From positions 1,984,001-2,048,000 of the forward strand of contig NZ_JAFBCN010000001.1 of NCBI RefSeq assembly GCF_016907755.1: a stretch of DNA of 64,000 nt, given 5' to 3'. The translations under genes and the position numbers were made by a program. Shown one piece after another: positions 1 through 7,999 of the stretch. The stretch comes from Cellulosimicrobium cellulans. GTDB lineage: Bacteria > Actinomycetota > Actinomycetes > Actinomycetales > Cellulomonadaceae. Below the pieces are notes generated by a model. The model did no database searches. It saw nothing but the letters and a program-made list of their open reading frames with translations, and was not told the DNA's origin. Within the stretch, counting starts at the first letter, position 1. The number at the start of each line of letters is the position of its first letter.

Positions 1-2
1 TC

Positions 3-536
3 ACCGACTTCCTGTTCACGAACAACCGCCGGGTCGAGCGCGAGCCCGGCACGGGACCGGACCCGGACGTCGTCGCCCCGACGGTCGCGATCACGTCGCC
101 GGCCGCGGGCTCGACCGTGACCGGGACCGTCCGGGTCGGGGTCGCGGCGTCGGACGACCGCGGCGTGGACCGCGTCGAGCTGAGCGTCGACGGCGCGGCG
201 CTCGCGACGCTGCGCACGCCGCCCTACGCGCACGACTGGGACACGACGGCGCTCGGTGCGGGCGCGCACGTCGTCGCGGCACGGGCCGTCGACGCCGCGG
301 GCAACGCGACCACGGCGCAGGTCACCGTCACGGTCCAGGCGCCGTCCGGCCCGTGGTGCGGGACGGCGACGAACGCCCAGCACCAGGCCGCCGGCCGCGC
401 GATCTCCTACGGCGTGAACCCGTACAACCCGTACTACGCGGTGGGCTCGCTCGCGTACCTCGGCCAGGGCGACGCGACGGTCACGACGCTGCGCGAGGCC
501 GCGCCCGGCCGCTACGAGGTCGCGACGACCTGCTGA
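3..536 (+). CDS. Secreted hydrolase, C-terminal part (Ig-like domain plus terminal binding domain), 5' truncated
   Basis: The reading frame is open from the window edge, so only the C-terminus is present (about 177 residues). In order it shows the end of an unidentified domain (TDFLFTNNRR), a Gly/Pro/Asp linker, a bacterial Ig-like module (about residues 35-110, starting APTVAITSP and ending AQVTVTV), and a roughly 60-residue terminal module bounded by cysteines (WCGTATNAQHQAAGRA ... YEVATTC). That last module resembles the substrate-binding domain of extracellular polyhydroxybutyrate depolymerases and related esterases (pattern C-T-x-N-x-x-H-x-x-A-G-R-A). The architecture implies an exported enzyme acting on a polymer. 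The catalytic domain lies outside the window, so the reaction is not known; a PHB-depolymerase-family esterase is my best guess. Confidence 0.5.
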   Translation, partial: TDFLFTNNRRVEREPGTGPDPDVVAPTVAITSPAAGSTVTGTVRVGVAASDDRGVDRVELSVDGAALATLRTPPYAHDWDTTALGAGAHVVAARAVDAAGNATTAQVTVTVQAPSGPWCGTATNAQHQAAGRAISYGVNPYNPYYAVGSLAYLGQGDATVTTLREAAPGRYEVATTC

Positions 537-552
537 GCGGGAACCTCCAGGT

Positions 553-612
553 GCCGAACCCGGGGATACCGGCGGGCTGGGCCCTCACCTCGCCCGCAAC
601 CCCGGGTTCGGC
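553..612. terminator. Hairpin terminator between convergent genes
   Basis: A perfect 13-bp inverted repeat (gccgaacccgggg at 553-565 against ccccgggttcggc at 600-612) encloses a 34-nt loop. It lies between the stop of the secreted hydrolase on the plus strand and the stop of nhaA on the minus strand, so it can serve both. There is no strong T-tract, which is usual in high-GC actinobacteria. Confidence 0.6.
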
Positions 613-664
613 GACGAGACAGGGGGCCGAGGCCTCGGGCCGGCGGGCGGCGGGGACGCGCGGG

Positions 665-1984
665 TCAGTGCTCCAGGCGGTCCTTCGCGTCACCGATGTG
701 GTCGGTGACGTCGTCCGGCAGGTCGTCGAGGTTCATGTCGTTCGTGCGCGCGCGCCGGGCGTCCCAGCGCAGCGCGACCGCGGCGAGGGCGGCGGCGATC
801 GTCGACGCGGCGAGGACGGCGATCTTCGCCGCGTCGGTGTGCGTCGAGTCCGGGAACGACAGCTCCGCGATGAGGAGCGAGACGGTGAAACCGATCCCGC
901 CCAGCAGGCCGACCGGCAGCAGGTCGCGCACGCCGATGCCCGGCGCGAGGCGCAGCGGGGTGAACCGTGTGACGAGCGCCGTCACCCCGAGCACGCCCAC
1001 GAGCTTGCCCAGTACCAGGCCGAGCACGATCGCGAGCACGACCGGCTGGCCGAGGACGTCGCCCCCGCCGCCGACGAACGTCACGCCCGCGGCGAAGAAC
1101 GCGAACACCGGCAGGGCGATCCCCTGGGAGAACGGCCGCAGGGCGTGCTCGAACCGGTGCGTGCGCGACTCCGCCTCGCCGTGCAGCGCGAGCGCGGGGA
1201 CGGTGAAGCCGAGCAGGACGCCCGCGATCGTCGCGTGCACGCCGGACTCGTGGACCAGCACCCACGCGACCACCGCGACGGGCAGCAGGAGCCACCAGCG
1301 CGTGCGCCGGGCGCGGACGAGCACGGCGAACAGCGCGACCGCGACGAGCGCGAGACCGAGGAGCCCGATGCGCAGGTCGGCCGTGTAGAAGACCGCGATG
1401 ACGACGATCGCGAGCAGGTCGTCCACGACCGCGAGCGTCAGCAGGAAGGTGCGGATCGCGGTGGGCAGCCCGCGCCCGAAGACGGCGAGCACGCCGAGCG
1501 CGAACGCGATGTCCGTCGCCGTCGGGATCGCCCACCCGTGCAGCGCGGCGTCGTCGCCCGCGAGCAGCACGACCGCCGTGAAGATCACGGCCGGCACGGC
1601 CATGCCGCCGACCGCGGCGAGCATCGGCACCCCGGCCTGCCGCGGGCTCCGGAGGCTCCCCGCGACGAACTCCTGCTTGAGCTCGACGCCCACGACGAAG
1701 AAGAAGATCGCGAGCAGCCCGTCGGCGGCCCACGTCTCGAGGCTCAGGTCGAGGTGCAGGGGCAGCGGACCGATCGAGGCCGGCCCGACGACCGTCTCCG
1801 ACAGCGCGGTGTACGCGTCCCGCCACGGGGAGTTCGCCCACAGCAGCGCGAGGAGCGCCGCGCCGATGAGCAGCGCGCCGCCCGTCGTCTCCCGGCTCAC
1901 CCACCGTCGCAGCCGCACGCGAGGCGAGGGCCGGTCCGTCGGCGGGGCGGGGTGGGTGCCGGAGGGCGGGGTGGCGTGGGTCAT
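665..1984 (-). CDS. nhaA: Na+/H+ antiporter NhaA
   Basis: A 439-residue polytopic inner-membrane protein that exchanges cytoplasmic Na+ for external H+ for pH and salt homeostasis. Seen in the sequence: the NhaA block FFFVVGVELKQEF, the TDIAFALGVLAVFGR segment (about residue 157, the conserved Asp), the VVDDLLAI segment (about residue 187, the paired Asp residues of the ion site) and the late GGIGFTVSLLIAELSF motif. A longer frame runs to 2116, but I chose ATG at 1984: it has an upstream GGGAG and gives a normal N-terminus with a proline-rich cytoplasmic leader. A TAGAAT box at 2073-2068 on this strand is a plausible -10. It is divergent from the YqeB-like gene. Confidence 0.93.
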   Translation of the reverse strand: MTHATPPSGTHPAPPTDRPSPRVRLRRWVSRETTGGALLIGAALLALLWANSPWRDAYTALSETVVGPASIGPLPLHLDLSLETWAADGLLAIFFFVVGVELKQEFVAGSLRSPRQAGVPMLAAVGGMAVPAVIFTAVVLLAGDDAALHGWAIPTATDIAFALGVLAVFGRGLPTAIRTFLLTLAVVDDLLAIVVIAVFYTADLRIGLLGLALVAVALFAVLVRARRTRWWLLLPVAVVAWVLVHESGVHATIAGVLLGFTVPALALHGEAESRTHRFEHALRPFSQGIALPVFAFFAAGVTFVGGGGDVLGQPVVLAIVLGLVLGKLVGVLGVTALVTRFTPLRLAPGIGVRDLLPVGLLGGIGFTVSLLIAELSFPDSTHTDAAKIAVLAASTIAAALAAVALRWDARRARTNDMNLDDLPDDVTDHIGDAKDRLEH

Positions 1985-2067
1985 CGTGCTCCCGGGGTCG
2001 CTGTCGTGTCGCACGGCCCGCGGACGCGAGACCGTGGCCGACCAGACTTCCCGGCACACCGCCCTCG

Positions 2068-2086
2068 ATTCTACGGGGGATACCCC
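2068..2086 (-). promoter_or_regulatory. Putative nhaA promoter -10 with adjacent GC palindrome
   Basis: On the minus strand TAGAAT (2073-2068) lies about 84 nt before the nhaA ATG and directly downstream of a CGGGG-GATA-CCCCG type inverted repeat (about 2075-2088). The position fits a -10 with an operator-like palindrome in the -10/-35 spacer. No convincing -35 was seen, so this is tentative. Confidence 0.35.
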
Positions 2087-2163
2087 GCACGGCCGACGTG
2101 CGCGTCTCGCGATCATCCTCCCGGGCGACGTCCCGCGCGGCCAGCGCAGGCGAGGATCGGCGG

Positions 2164-3096
2164 GTGCCCGACGCCGCCCCTCGCCCTGCGCCCGACCTCG
2201 TCCCGGCCGACCTCACCGAGTCCGCCCCGGACCTGACACCTGCCCCGACGCCGTCCCCGACCCCGACGCCTGCCCCGATCCGGTCCCCGGACGGGACGGC
2301 GGCGCCGGACGGACCGACCGTTGTCGGACCGACGACGCTCGACCGCTGGCTCCTGTGGGGCGGGTCGCCGGTCCTCGGGGCGCTGCTCGCGTACGGGGCG
2401 CTCCACCTCGCCGGATGGATGGCGGGACTGCGGTGGGCGCCGTTCCAGGGTCTTGCGCGCGCCATCGACGAGCTCCTCGGCGAGCGGGGAACCCTCGGCG
2501 TCGCGATCTGCCTCGCCCTCGGCGTGGGTGCCGGGCTCGTGTTCGCCGCGCACGCGGTGCGGGACATCGCGGTCGTGACGGTCGACGCCGCGCACGCAGC
2601 CCTCGAGCGGCGCGGCGACCGCACCGCGCTGGACCGGGACCACGTCACCGCCGTGCTCGTCGACCGCAAGGACCTCGTCGTGCTCGGCCGTCGGACCCCG
2701 ACCGCCACCGACCGGCCCACGTCGCCCGCGGCGCGCACCGCACCCGACGGCGCTGCCGTCGGCACCGTGGGCGGCGACGCTCACGACGCACCGGTCGTCG
2801 AGCTCCTGAACGTCCGCACCGAGCTCGCGACCCACCGCCTCGCCGACGCGTTCCGGTCGCACGGCTGGCCCTGGCACGACGGCGACCCGTGGGCAGAGGA
2901 GTTCCGGCGCTGGGTCCCCGGCGACCCGTCGCTCCCGCCGAGCGCCGACGCCGTCCTGCGCGCCCGCGCGGCGATGCTCCAGGCCGACAAGACGTCCGAC
3001 GCCGCCGACCTGCGGCGCGAGCTCTCCCGCCTCGACGTCGTCGTCCGCGACGTCGACAAGGTCCAGCACTGGCGACCGGCCACCCCACCGAGGTAG
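2164..3096 (+). CDS. YqeB-like membrane protein
   Basis: About 310 residues. A Pro/Thr/Asp-rich N-terminal tail is followed by two hydrophobic segments (LLWGGSPVLGALLAYGAL and GVAICLALGVGAGLVF). The cytoplasmic part has a basic stretch with HVTAVLVDRKDLVVLGR and a conserved-looking GWPWHDGDPWAEEFRRWVPG block. This layout matches the actinobacterial YqeB family, whose function is unknown. The frame extends upstream to 2098, but GTG at 2164 has a GGCGAGG ribosome site and avoids running into the nhaA promoter. The stop codon TAG (3094-3096) lies inside a dispersed repeat unit, CGAGGTAGAGCC, discussed separately. Confidence 0.65.
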   Translation: MPDAAPRPAPDLVPADLTESAPDLTPAPTPSPTPTPAPIRSPDGTAAPDGPTVVGPTTLDRWLLWGGSPVLGALLAYGALHLAGWMAGLRWAPFQGLARAIDELLGERGTLGVAICLALGVGAGLVFAAHAVRDIAVVTVDAAHAALERRGDRTALDRDHVTAVLVDRKDLVVLGRRTPTATDRPTSPAARTAPDGAAVGTVGGDAHDAPVVELLNVRTELATHRLADAFRSHGWPWHDGDPWAEEFRRWVPGDPSLPPSADAVLRARAAMLQADKTSDAADLRRELSRLDVVVRDVDKVQHWRPATPPR

Positions 3097-3110
3097 AGCC
3101 GTGGTTCTTG
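3088..3110 (+). repeat. Dispersed repeat unit, forward copy, carrying the YqeB stop codon
   Basis: CCGAGGTAGAGCCGTGGTT; the core 3089-3106 is an exact reverse complement of 3412-3429. The same consensus (CGAGG, T or G, AGAG, then a GTGG or CTGG core) occurs at 3389-3451 and 9562-9626. It contains the TAG stop codon of the upstream gene. Confidence 0.75.
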
Positions 3111-3141
3111 TGTTCGACGGCGTGTGGCTGGCCTGGGTGGT

Positions 3142-3234
3142 CGGGGTGGGTGGTGGTGCCGCGTCTACCATCCGCCGCTCGTTCCTCGCGGCTCCCGCCA
3201 GGCCCGCCACGACGCGGCACCACCACCCACCCCG
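3142..3234. repeat. 24-bp perfect inverted repeat, 45-nt loop
   Basis: Positions 3142-3165 (starting cggggtgggtgg) are the exact reverse complement of 3211-3234. The loop (3166-3210) is GC-rich and has no credible ORF. This occupies the gene-free stretch 3097-3459, where I see no supported CDS on either strand. The structure would form a very stable hairpin in RNA or a cruciform in DNA. Confidence 0.75.
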
Positions 3235-3326
3235 CCCGGCGTCGTCTCGCCCTGGTCTCCGCTCACCTGGGCGAACTGCCCGCGGTGTCGGTTCCCCGAG
3301 CATGTTCCCGCCGCCTTCGGTCGCCC

Positions 3327-3354
3327 CGGCTCCCGGCTCCCGGCTCCCGGCTCC
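3327..3354 (+). repeat. Heptamer tandem repeat (CGGCTCC x4)
   Basis: Four exact head-to-tail copies of CGGCTCC in the intergenic stretch 3097-3459. No coding role was seen. Confidence 0.8.
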
Positions 3355-3388
3355 CGGCGCCGCGGACCCGACCCCGCGGGCTTGAAAC

Positions 3389-3451
3389 CCGACCACTGCT
3401 CTACCTCGCCGAACCACGGCTCTACCTCGCGTGACCGTGGCTCTCCCTCGG
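3389..3451 (-). repeat. 21-bp tandem repeat x3, dispersed family, reverse copies
   Basis: Three 21-bp units at 3389-3409, 3410-3430 and 3431-3451. On the minus strand each reads CGAGG(T/G)AGAGC followed by a GTGGT-like core. They begin 9 nt beyond the stop codon of the DUF1697 gene. The middle unit is the exact inverted partner of the forward copy at 3089-3106, so the two together bound a segment of about 341 bp with 18-bp terminal inverted repeats. Confidence 0.75.
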
Positions 3452-3459
3452 CGGGGCGG

Positions 3460-4014
3460 TCAGGCGGGGGTGTCCTCGGCGAGGGTGAGGAGGCGGGTCA
3501 TGGTGTTCCAGTTGCGGCCGGTCACCGGGGTGCCGGCGGCCTTCGCGAGGACCGCCGTCGTGAGCTTCGAGCGGCCGACGCCGTCGGGGTAGGCGACGTA
3601 GAGGACGCCGTTCCCGACGGCGGCGCGCTCCGTCCCGCCGCGGTCGTCGATCGTGGCGGCGCCGTCCGGGTCGACCGGGGACTCGCCGACGAGGACGAGG
3701 AGCGCGGCGGGTCGCTCCTGAGCGTCGTCGGGGAGAGGGTTGCCGCGGACGATCTTGCGCAGCCGCTCGGTCGTGAGCACGGCCACGGCGGCGTCGACGC
3801 CGAAGCGTTCGGCGACGGCGTCGTGCAGGAGCCGCGCGACGTCGTCGGGACCGGACACGCCCGAGGTCCCGGGCGCGACGACGAGGTTGCCGCTGTTGAC
3901 GACGGTGCGGGCGTGCGCGAACCCGAGCTCGCCGGCGAGCTCGCGCAGCGCGGTGGACGGAACCTTGCGCCCGCCCACGTTCACGGCGAACAGGAGGGCG
4001 ACGTAGGCGGTCAC
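3460..4014 (-). CDS. DUF1697 family protein
   Basis: A 184-residue cytoplasmic protein starting VTAYVALLFAVNVGGRKV. The N-terminal pattern (Y-V-A-L-L-x-x-V-N-V-G-G), the VVNSGNLVV segment and the C-terminal TGRNWNTMTRLLTLA block are the hallmarks of DUF1697, a family without a settled function. GTG at 4014 overlaps the TGA of the upstream amidase by 4 bp (GTGA), so the two are translationally coupled. Three 21-bp repeats follow its stop codon. Confidence 0.85.
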   Translation of the reverse strand: MTAYVALLFAVNVGGRKVPSTALRELAGELGFAHARTVVNSGNLVVAPGTSGVSGPDDVARLLHDAVAERFGVDAAVAVLTTERLRKIVRGNPLPDDAQERPAALLVLVGESPVDPDGAATIDDRGGTERAAVGNGVLYVAYPDGVGRSKLTTAVLAKAAGTPVTGRNWNTMTRLLTLAEDTPA

Positions 4015-5480
4015 GACGCGGTCCCCGGTCGTCGGTGGGACCAGGGCGCGGCCTCCTCGAGGCGGGCGGCGAGGGCGAGGAGGAGCGCGTCGTCGCCGTG
4101 GTCGGCGCCGAGCATGACACCCACGGGGACGGTCCGCTGCGCGTGGCCCGGGTCGGCGACCTGCGTCTCGCCGAGCGGGAGCGAGATCGCGGGGCGGCCG
4201 GTGAGGTTCCACACGCTGGTCCAGGGGGTGAACGCGGTCTGCGCGGCGAAGTCGGCGGCCGGGTCGTCGTCGATCCGTTGGCTGCCGACGAGCGCGGGCG
4301 GCTGCGCGAGCGTGGGGGAGAGCACGACGTCGACCCCGGCCCAGGCGGCGGCGACCTCGCGCGTGAGCTGCTGCACCCCGGCGAGGGCGGTGGCGTACGC
4401 GAGCCCGCTCACGCCGCGCCCGCGTTCGCGCAACCACCGCGTGAGCGGGACGAGCAGGTGCTCGCGGTCCGGCGGGACGGGCGCCTGGAGCGCGCCGACG
4501 GACCACAGGGCGGCGAACGCGTCCCAGCGCTCGGCGCCGAAGGGCGGGGGGATCTCGACGACGTCGTGCCCGAGCCCGGCGAGGAGCGCCGCGGTCGTGA
4601 GGGCGGCGTCCGCGCACGCGGGGTGCACGGGAGCGTCGGCGGCGATCACGGGGTCGAGCAGGAGCCCGACCCGGAGCCGCCGAGCGCTCGGCGCGGTCGC
4701 GAGGCGCGCCGTGAACGTGTCGCCCGGCCACGGGCGCGCGAGCACGTCGAGGAACGCCGCGGCGTCGCGGACCGACCGGGTGAGCACGCCGTGCGTGGCG
4801 AGCCCCGCGCCGTCGACCCCGTACGGCCCTGGGCTCACGAGCCCGCGCGACGGCTTCAGCCCGACCAGCCCGCACGCGCTGGCGGGGATCCGCAGCGAGC
4901 CGCCCCCGTCGCTCCCGTGCGCGACGGGGACGACGCGCGCCGCGACCGCGGCCGCGGCACCGCCGCTCGACCCGCCCGCGGAGCGTGCGAGGTCCCACGG
5001 CGTCCGGGCCGTAGGCCCGACGTCGGGCTCGGTGTAGCAGGGCAGGCCGAGCTCGGGGGTGGTCGTCTTGCCGACCATGACCGTGCCCGCGGCGCGCAGG
5101 AGCGTCACGACGCCGTCGTCGTAGGGAGCCGGGAACGGGTCGATCGCGGCGGACCCGGCGCGGATCGGCACGCCCTCGACCATCGAGAGGTCCTTGATCG
5201 GGCAGGGGACGCCGAGGAACGGCGGCAACGCACCCGGCTCTTCCGCGGAGGCGACGACGGGGGAGCCCGCGCGCCGCGCCGCGACGAGAGCAGCCTCCGC
5301 GGCGAGCGCCTGCGTGCGCGCGAGGTCGGCCGTGACGACCGTGAAGGCACCGACGTCCGAGCCGACGCCCGCGGCGGCGTCGAGCGTCGCGTCGAGCACC
5401 TCGGTGGGGGAGGCGTCGCCGGTCCGGAGCGCGTGGGCGAGGGCGGTCGCGTCGAGGTCGAGCAGGTCGGTGACGCTCAT
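4011..5480 (-). CDS. Amidase (amidase-signature family)
   Basis: A 489-residue cytoplasmic amidohydrolase with the Ser-cisSer-Lys triad of the amidase-signature family: Lys about 96 in PCPIKDLSM, cis-Ser about 171 in SAGGSSGG, nucleophile Ser about 195 in DGGGSLRIPAS. These enzymes hydrolyse carboxylic amides. The lack of GatB/GatC neighbours and the divergence from the GatA consensus argue against tRNA-dependent amidation; the substrate cannot be read from sequence. ATG at 5480 is the natural start. It is divergent from the PadR gene and shares the intergenic region holding the ATATTCC palindrome, so it may be controlled by that regulator. Confidence 0.88.
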   Translation of the reverse strand: MSVTDLLDLDATALAHALRTGDASPTEVLDATLDAAAGVGSDVGAFTVVTADLARTQALAAEAALVAARRAGSPVVASAEEPGALPPFLGVPCPIKDLSMVEGVPIRAGSAAIDPFPAPYDDGVVTLLRAAGTVMVGKTTTPELGLPCYTEPDVGPTARTPWDLARSAGGSSGGAAAAVAARVVPVAHGSDGGGSLRIPASACGLVGLKPSRGLVSPGPYGVDGAGLATHGVLTRSVRDAAAFLDVLARPWPGDTFTARLATAPSARRLRVGLLLDPVIAADAPVHPACADAALTTAALLAGLGHDVVEIPPPFGAERWDAFAALWSVGALQAPVPPDREHLLVPLTRWLRERGRGVSGLAYATALAGVQQLTREVAAAWAGVDVVLSPTLAQPPALVGSQRIDDDPAADFAAQTAFTPWTSVWNLTGRPAISLPLGETQVADPGHAQRTVPVGVMLGADHGDDALLLALAARLEEAAPWSHRRPGTAS

Positions 5481-5552
5481 GGGTCGTGAACCTACGCGTC
5501 GTGCCACGACCGCGCGAACCGCCCGGGGTCGACACGCCGCTCGGCCGAGCGT

Positions 5553-5573
5553 ATATTCCAAGCGGAATATTCC
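5553..5573. promoter_or_regulatory. Palindromic operator, likely PadR-binding
   Basis: ATATTCC-AAGC-GGAATAT (5553-5570) is a perfect 7-4-7 inverted repeat, and GGAATATTCC (5564-5573) is an overlapping 10-bp palindrome. It is an AT-rich island in very GC-rich DNA, 73 bp before the amidase ATG on one side and about 77 bp before the PadR GTG on the other. Location and symmetry fit an autoregulatory PadR operator covering divergent promoters. Confidence 0.65.
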
Positions 5574-5649
5574 CCGCGGACCTCCTCGTCCGGGCCTCCC
5601 GCCCGCACCGTCCGCCCCTCCCGCCCGTGAGACCGTCCCGGAGACGACC

Positions 5650-6270
5650 GTGCCCGCACCGCGCCTCAGCCCCACGGCGACCCTCGTGCTCGCCGTGCTG
5701 CTCGACCAGCCCATGCACCCGTACGAGATGCTCGTGCGCCTGCGCAAGCGGCGCGACGACCGCCTCGTCCGGCTCAACCCGGGCGCCGTCTACCACGCCG
5801 TCGACCGGCTCGAGCGGGACGGCCTCGTCGAGCGTGCAGGCGTCGACCGCGACGGCAACCGGCCCGAGCGCACCGTCTACGCGATCACGGCGGCGGGCGT
5901 CGCCGCGCACGACGCCCGCACGCGCGACCTCGTCCGTGAGACGCCGGACGAGTACCCGGCCTTCCCGGTCGGGCTCGCACTCGTGCACGACCTCCCGCTC
6001 GACGACGCCCTCACCCTCCTGCGGGAGCGCCGGGCGGCGCTCGCGGCCGCGACGGACGGGGTGCGCGAGCACCTCGACGGCGTCGTGGCGCGCGGCCTGC
6101 CCCGGCGCTACCTGCTCGACGCGTCGTTCCAGCTCCACCAGACCGCAGCCGAGATCGCGTGGCTCGACGCGACGATCGCCGACCTCGCGTCGGGCGCGCT
6201 GAGCTGGACCGAGGAGCCCGCGGCCGCCTTCCGCTTCCCCCGCACTGACTCACCTCAGGAGACCTCGTGA
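5650..6270 (+). CDS. PadR family transcriptional regulator
   Basis: 206 residues. An N-terminal winged helix (LVLAVLLDQPMHPYEMLVRL, then NPGAVYHAVDRLERDGLVE and an RTVYAIT wing) is followed by a C-terminal helical region typical of PadR dimerisation domains (Vir_C-like). GTG at 5650 is preceded by GGAG at 7-nt spacing, which decides the start within a longer open frame. The TGA overlaps the GTG of the MFS gene (GTGA), so regulator and exporter form one coupled unit. This is the usual arrangement in which PadR represses its own operon until a toxic ligand binds. Confidence 0.88.
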   Translation: MPAPRLSPTATLVLAVLLDQPMHPYEMLVRLRKRRDDRLVRLNPGAVYHAVDRLERDGLVERAGVDRDGNRPERTVYAITAAGVAAHDARTRDLVRETPDEYPAFPVGLALVHDLPLDDALTLLRERRAALAAATDGVREHLDGVVARGLPRRYLLDASFQLHQTAAEIAWLDATIADLASGALSWTEEPAAAFRFPRTDSPQETS

Positions 6271-7907
6271 CCACTCCCACCCCGGGCAGCAGCCCGAGCA
6301 CGGCCCCCGCCGACGCCGGCTCGCGCGTCGTGCCCCTCGTCGACCTCCACGGCCGCAGCGCCTGGAGCATCCTGCCGCCGCTCATCCTCGGCTTCTTCAT
6401 GATCATGGTCGACACCACGATCGTGAACATCGCCGTCCCCACGCTCCAGACCGAGCTCGACGCGTCGCTCGTCGCGGTGGGCTGGGTGAACAGCGCCTAC
6501 CTGCTCTCCTACGCCGTGCTGCTCCTGCTCGCCGGGCGCCTCGGCGACCGGTACGGCCCCAAGCCGGTGTTCGTCGTCGGCCTGCTGGTGTTCACGCTCG
6601 CGTCCGCCTGGTGCGGGTTCTCGGGCTCCATCGAGATGCTCATCGCGGCGCGCGTGGTCCAGGGCGTCGGCGCGGCGCTCATGACGCCGCAGACCATGGC
6701 GATGATCACGCGCGTCTTCCCGCCCCGGCAGCGCGGCGCGGCGATGGGCCTGTGGGGCGCCACGGCGGGTGTCGCGACGATCGCCGGACCGCTGCTCGGC
6801 GGCGTGTTCGTCGAGTCCTGGGGCTGGGAGTGGATCTTCTTCGTCAACGTGCCGGTCGGCGTCGTGGCGCTGTGGTTCGCGCTCACGCGCCTGCCGCGCC
6901 TCGCGACGAACAAGCGCTCGTTCGACGTCCTCGGCGTCGTGCTCTCCGTCGTCGGCCTGTTCGCCGTCGTCTTCGGACTCCAGGAGGGGGAGACGTACGA
7001 CTGGGGCACCATCACCGGGCCGGTCACGGTCTGGGGCGTCATCGGCGCGGGGCTGCTCGTGCTCGTGGGCTTCGTCCTGTGGCAGCGCCACCTCGGCGAC
7101 GGCGCGCTCCTGCCGCTGAAGCTCTTCCGCTCCCGGAACTTCTCGCTCGCCAACGTCGCCGGCATGTCGGTGTCGTTCGCGATGATCGGCATCTTCTTCC
7201 CCCTGACGATCTTCCTGCAGTCGATCCTCGGGCTGTCGCCGCTGCACGCCGCGCTCGTCAACCTGCCGGGGTCGCTCGTCTCCGGGATCGTCGCGCCCCT
7301 CGCGGGTCGCCTGTCCGACAAGGTGCCCGCCAAGTGGGTCGTGGCGACCGGGTTCGGCGTCCTCGCGGTCGCGATCGGCTGGCTCGCCGCGGTCGTGGGC
7401 CCCGGCGTGTCGGTCGTGACGATCGTGCTGCCCATGACGCTGTTCGGCATCGGCACGGGCTGCGTGTTCTCGCCGCTCGCCAACCTCGCGACGTCGGGCC
7501 TCGACCACCGCACCGCGGGCGCCGGGGCGGGCGCGTTCAACACCACGCGCCAGGTGGGCGGCGTCATCGGATCGGCGGCGATCGTCGCGACGCTCACCGC
7601 GCGCCTCGCGGTCACCCTCCCCGCCGCCGCGCAGGACGCGGCGGCCTCTCTCCCCGAGCAGTTCCGCCAGCAGTTCGTCGACGGGTTCGCGAACGCGGGC
7701 TCCCTGCAGGGCGGTGCGGGCGGCTCGTTCGACCTTCCGCCCGGGGTGCCCGACGACGTCGCGCGCCAGGTGACCGACGCCGCCACCACCGCGTTCCACC
7801 AGGGTTTTGCGACCGCCGTCGGGCAGACCCTCGCCGTCACGGCCGCGGTGCTGGTGGTGGGCTTCGTGTGCGCGATCGCGATGGCACCGAAGCACGTCGA
7901 GCACTGA
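6267..7907 (+). CDS. DHA2-type (EmrB/QacA) MFS drug exporter, 14 TM
   Basis: A 546-residue integral membrane protein. MFS motifs are visible: MVDTTIVNIAVPTLQ (motif D1), LAGRLGDRYGPKPVF (motif A), RVVQGVGAAL (motif B) and GPLLGGVFVESWGWEWIFF (motif C of proton-driven antiporters). Length and hydrophobic pattern fit the 14-helix DHA2 group that expels lipophilic drugs and cationic biocides using the proton gradient. It starts by GTGA overlap with padR, so its level should follow PadR de-repression. The actual substrate is unknown. Confidence 0.9.
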   Translation: MTTPTPGSSPSTAPADAGSRVVPLVDLHGRSAWSILPPLILGFFMIMVDTTIVNIAVPTLQTELDASLVAVGWVNSAYLLSYAVLLLLAGRLGDRYGPKPVFVVGLLVFTLASAWCGFSGSIEMLIAARVVQGVGAALMTPQTMAMITRVFPPRQRGAAMGLWGATAGVATIAGPLLGGVFVESWGWEWIFFVNVPVGVVALWFALTRLPRLATNKRSFDVLGVVLSVVGLFAVVFGLQEGETYDWGTITGPVTVWGVIGAGLLVLVGFVLWQRHLGDGALLPLKLFRSRNFSLANVAGMSVSFAMIGIFFPLTIFLQSILGLSPLHAALVNLPGSLVSGIVAPLAGRLSDKVPAKWVVATGFGVLAVAIGWLAAVVGPGVSVVTIVLPMTLFGIGTGCVFSPLANLATSGLDHRTAGAGAGAFNTTRQVGGVIGSAAIVATLTARLAVTLPAAAQDAAASLPEQFRQQFVDGFANAGSLQGGAGGSFDLPPGVPDDVARQVTDAATTAFHQGFATAVGQTLAVTAAVLVVGFVCAIAMAPKHVEH

Positions 7908-7999
7908 ATCGGGAGCACGCCTCCGGACCATCGCGTGAACGGACGGTTAAACCTCGTCCCGGAGGTGTGTCGGGGGTGGTGCGCGGAATCACACGGGCG

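Noticed and set aside
353-2236. Long open frame of 627 codons opposite nhaA
   Set aside because: It is antisense to a clear NhaA, rich in Arg/Pro/Gly with no domain; a composition effect of GC-rich third positions.
3460-6138. 892-codon minus-strand frame reaching through the amidase and PadR genes
   Set aside because: Only its last 185 codons (the DUF1697 gene from GTG 4014) are protein-like; the rest is a shadow of other genes.
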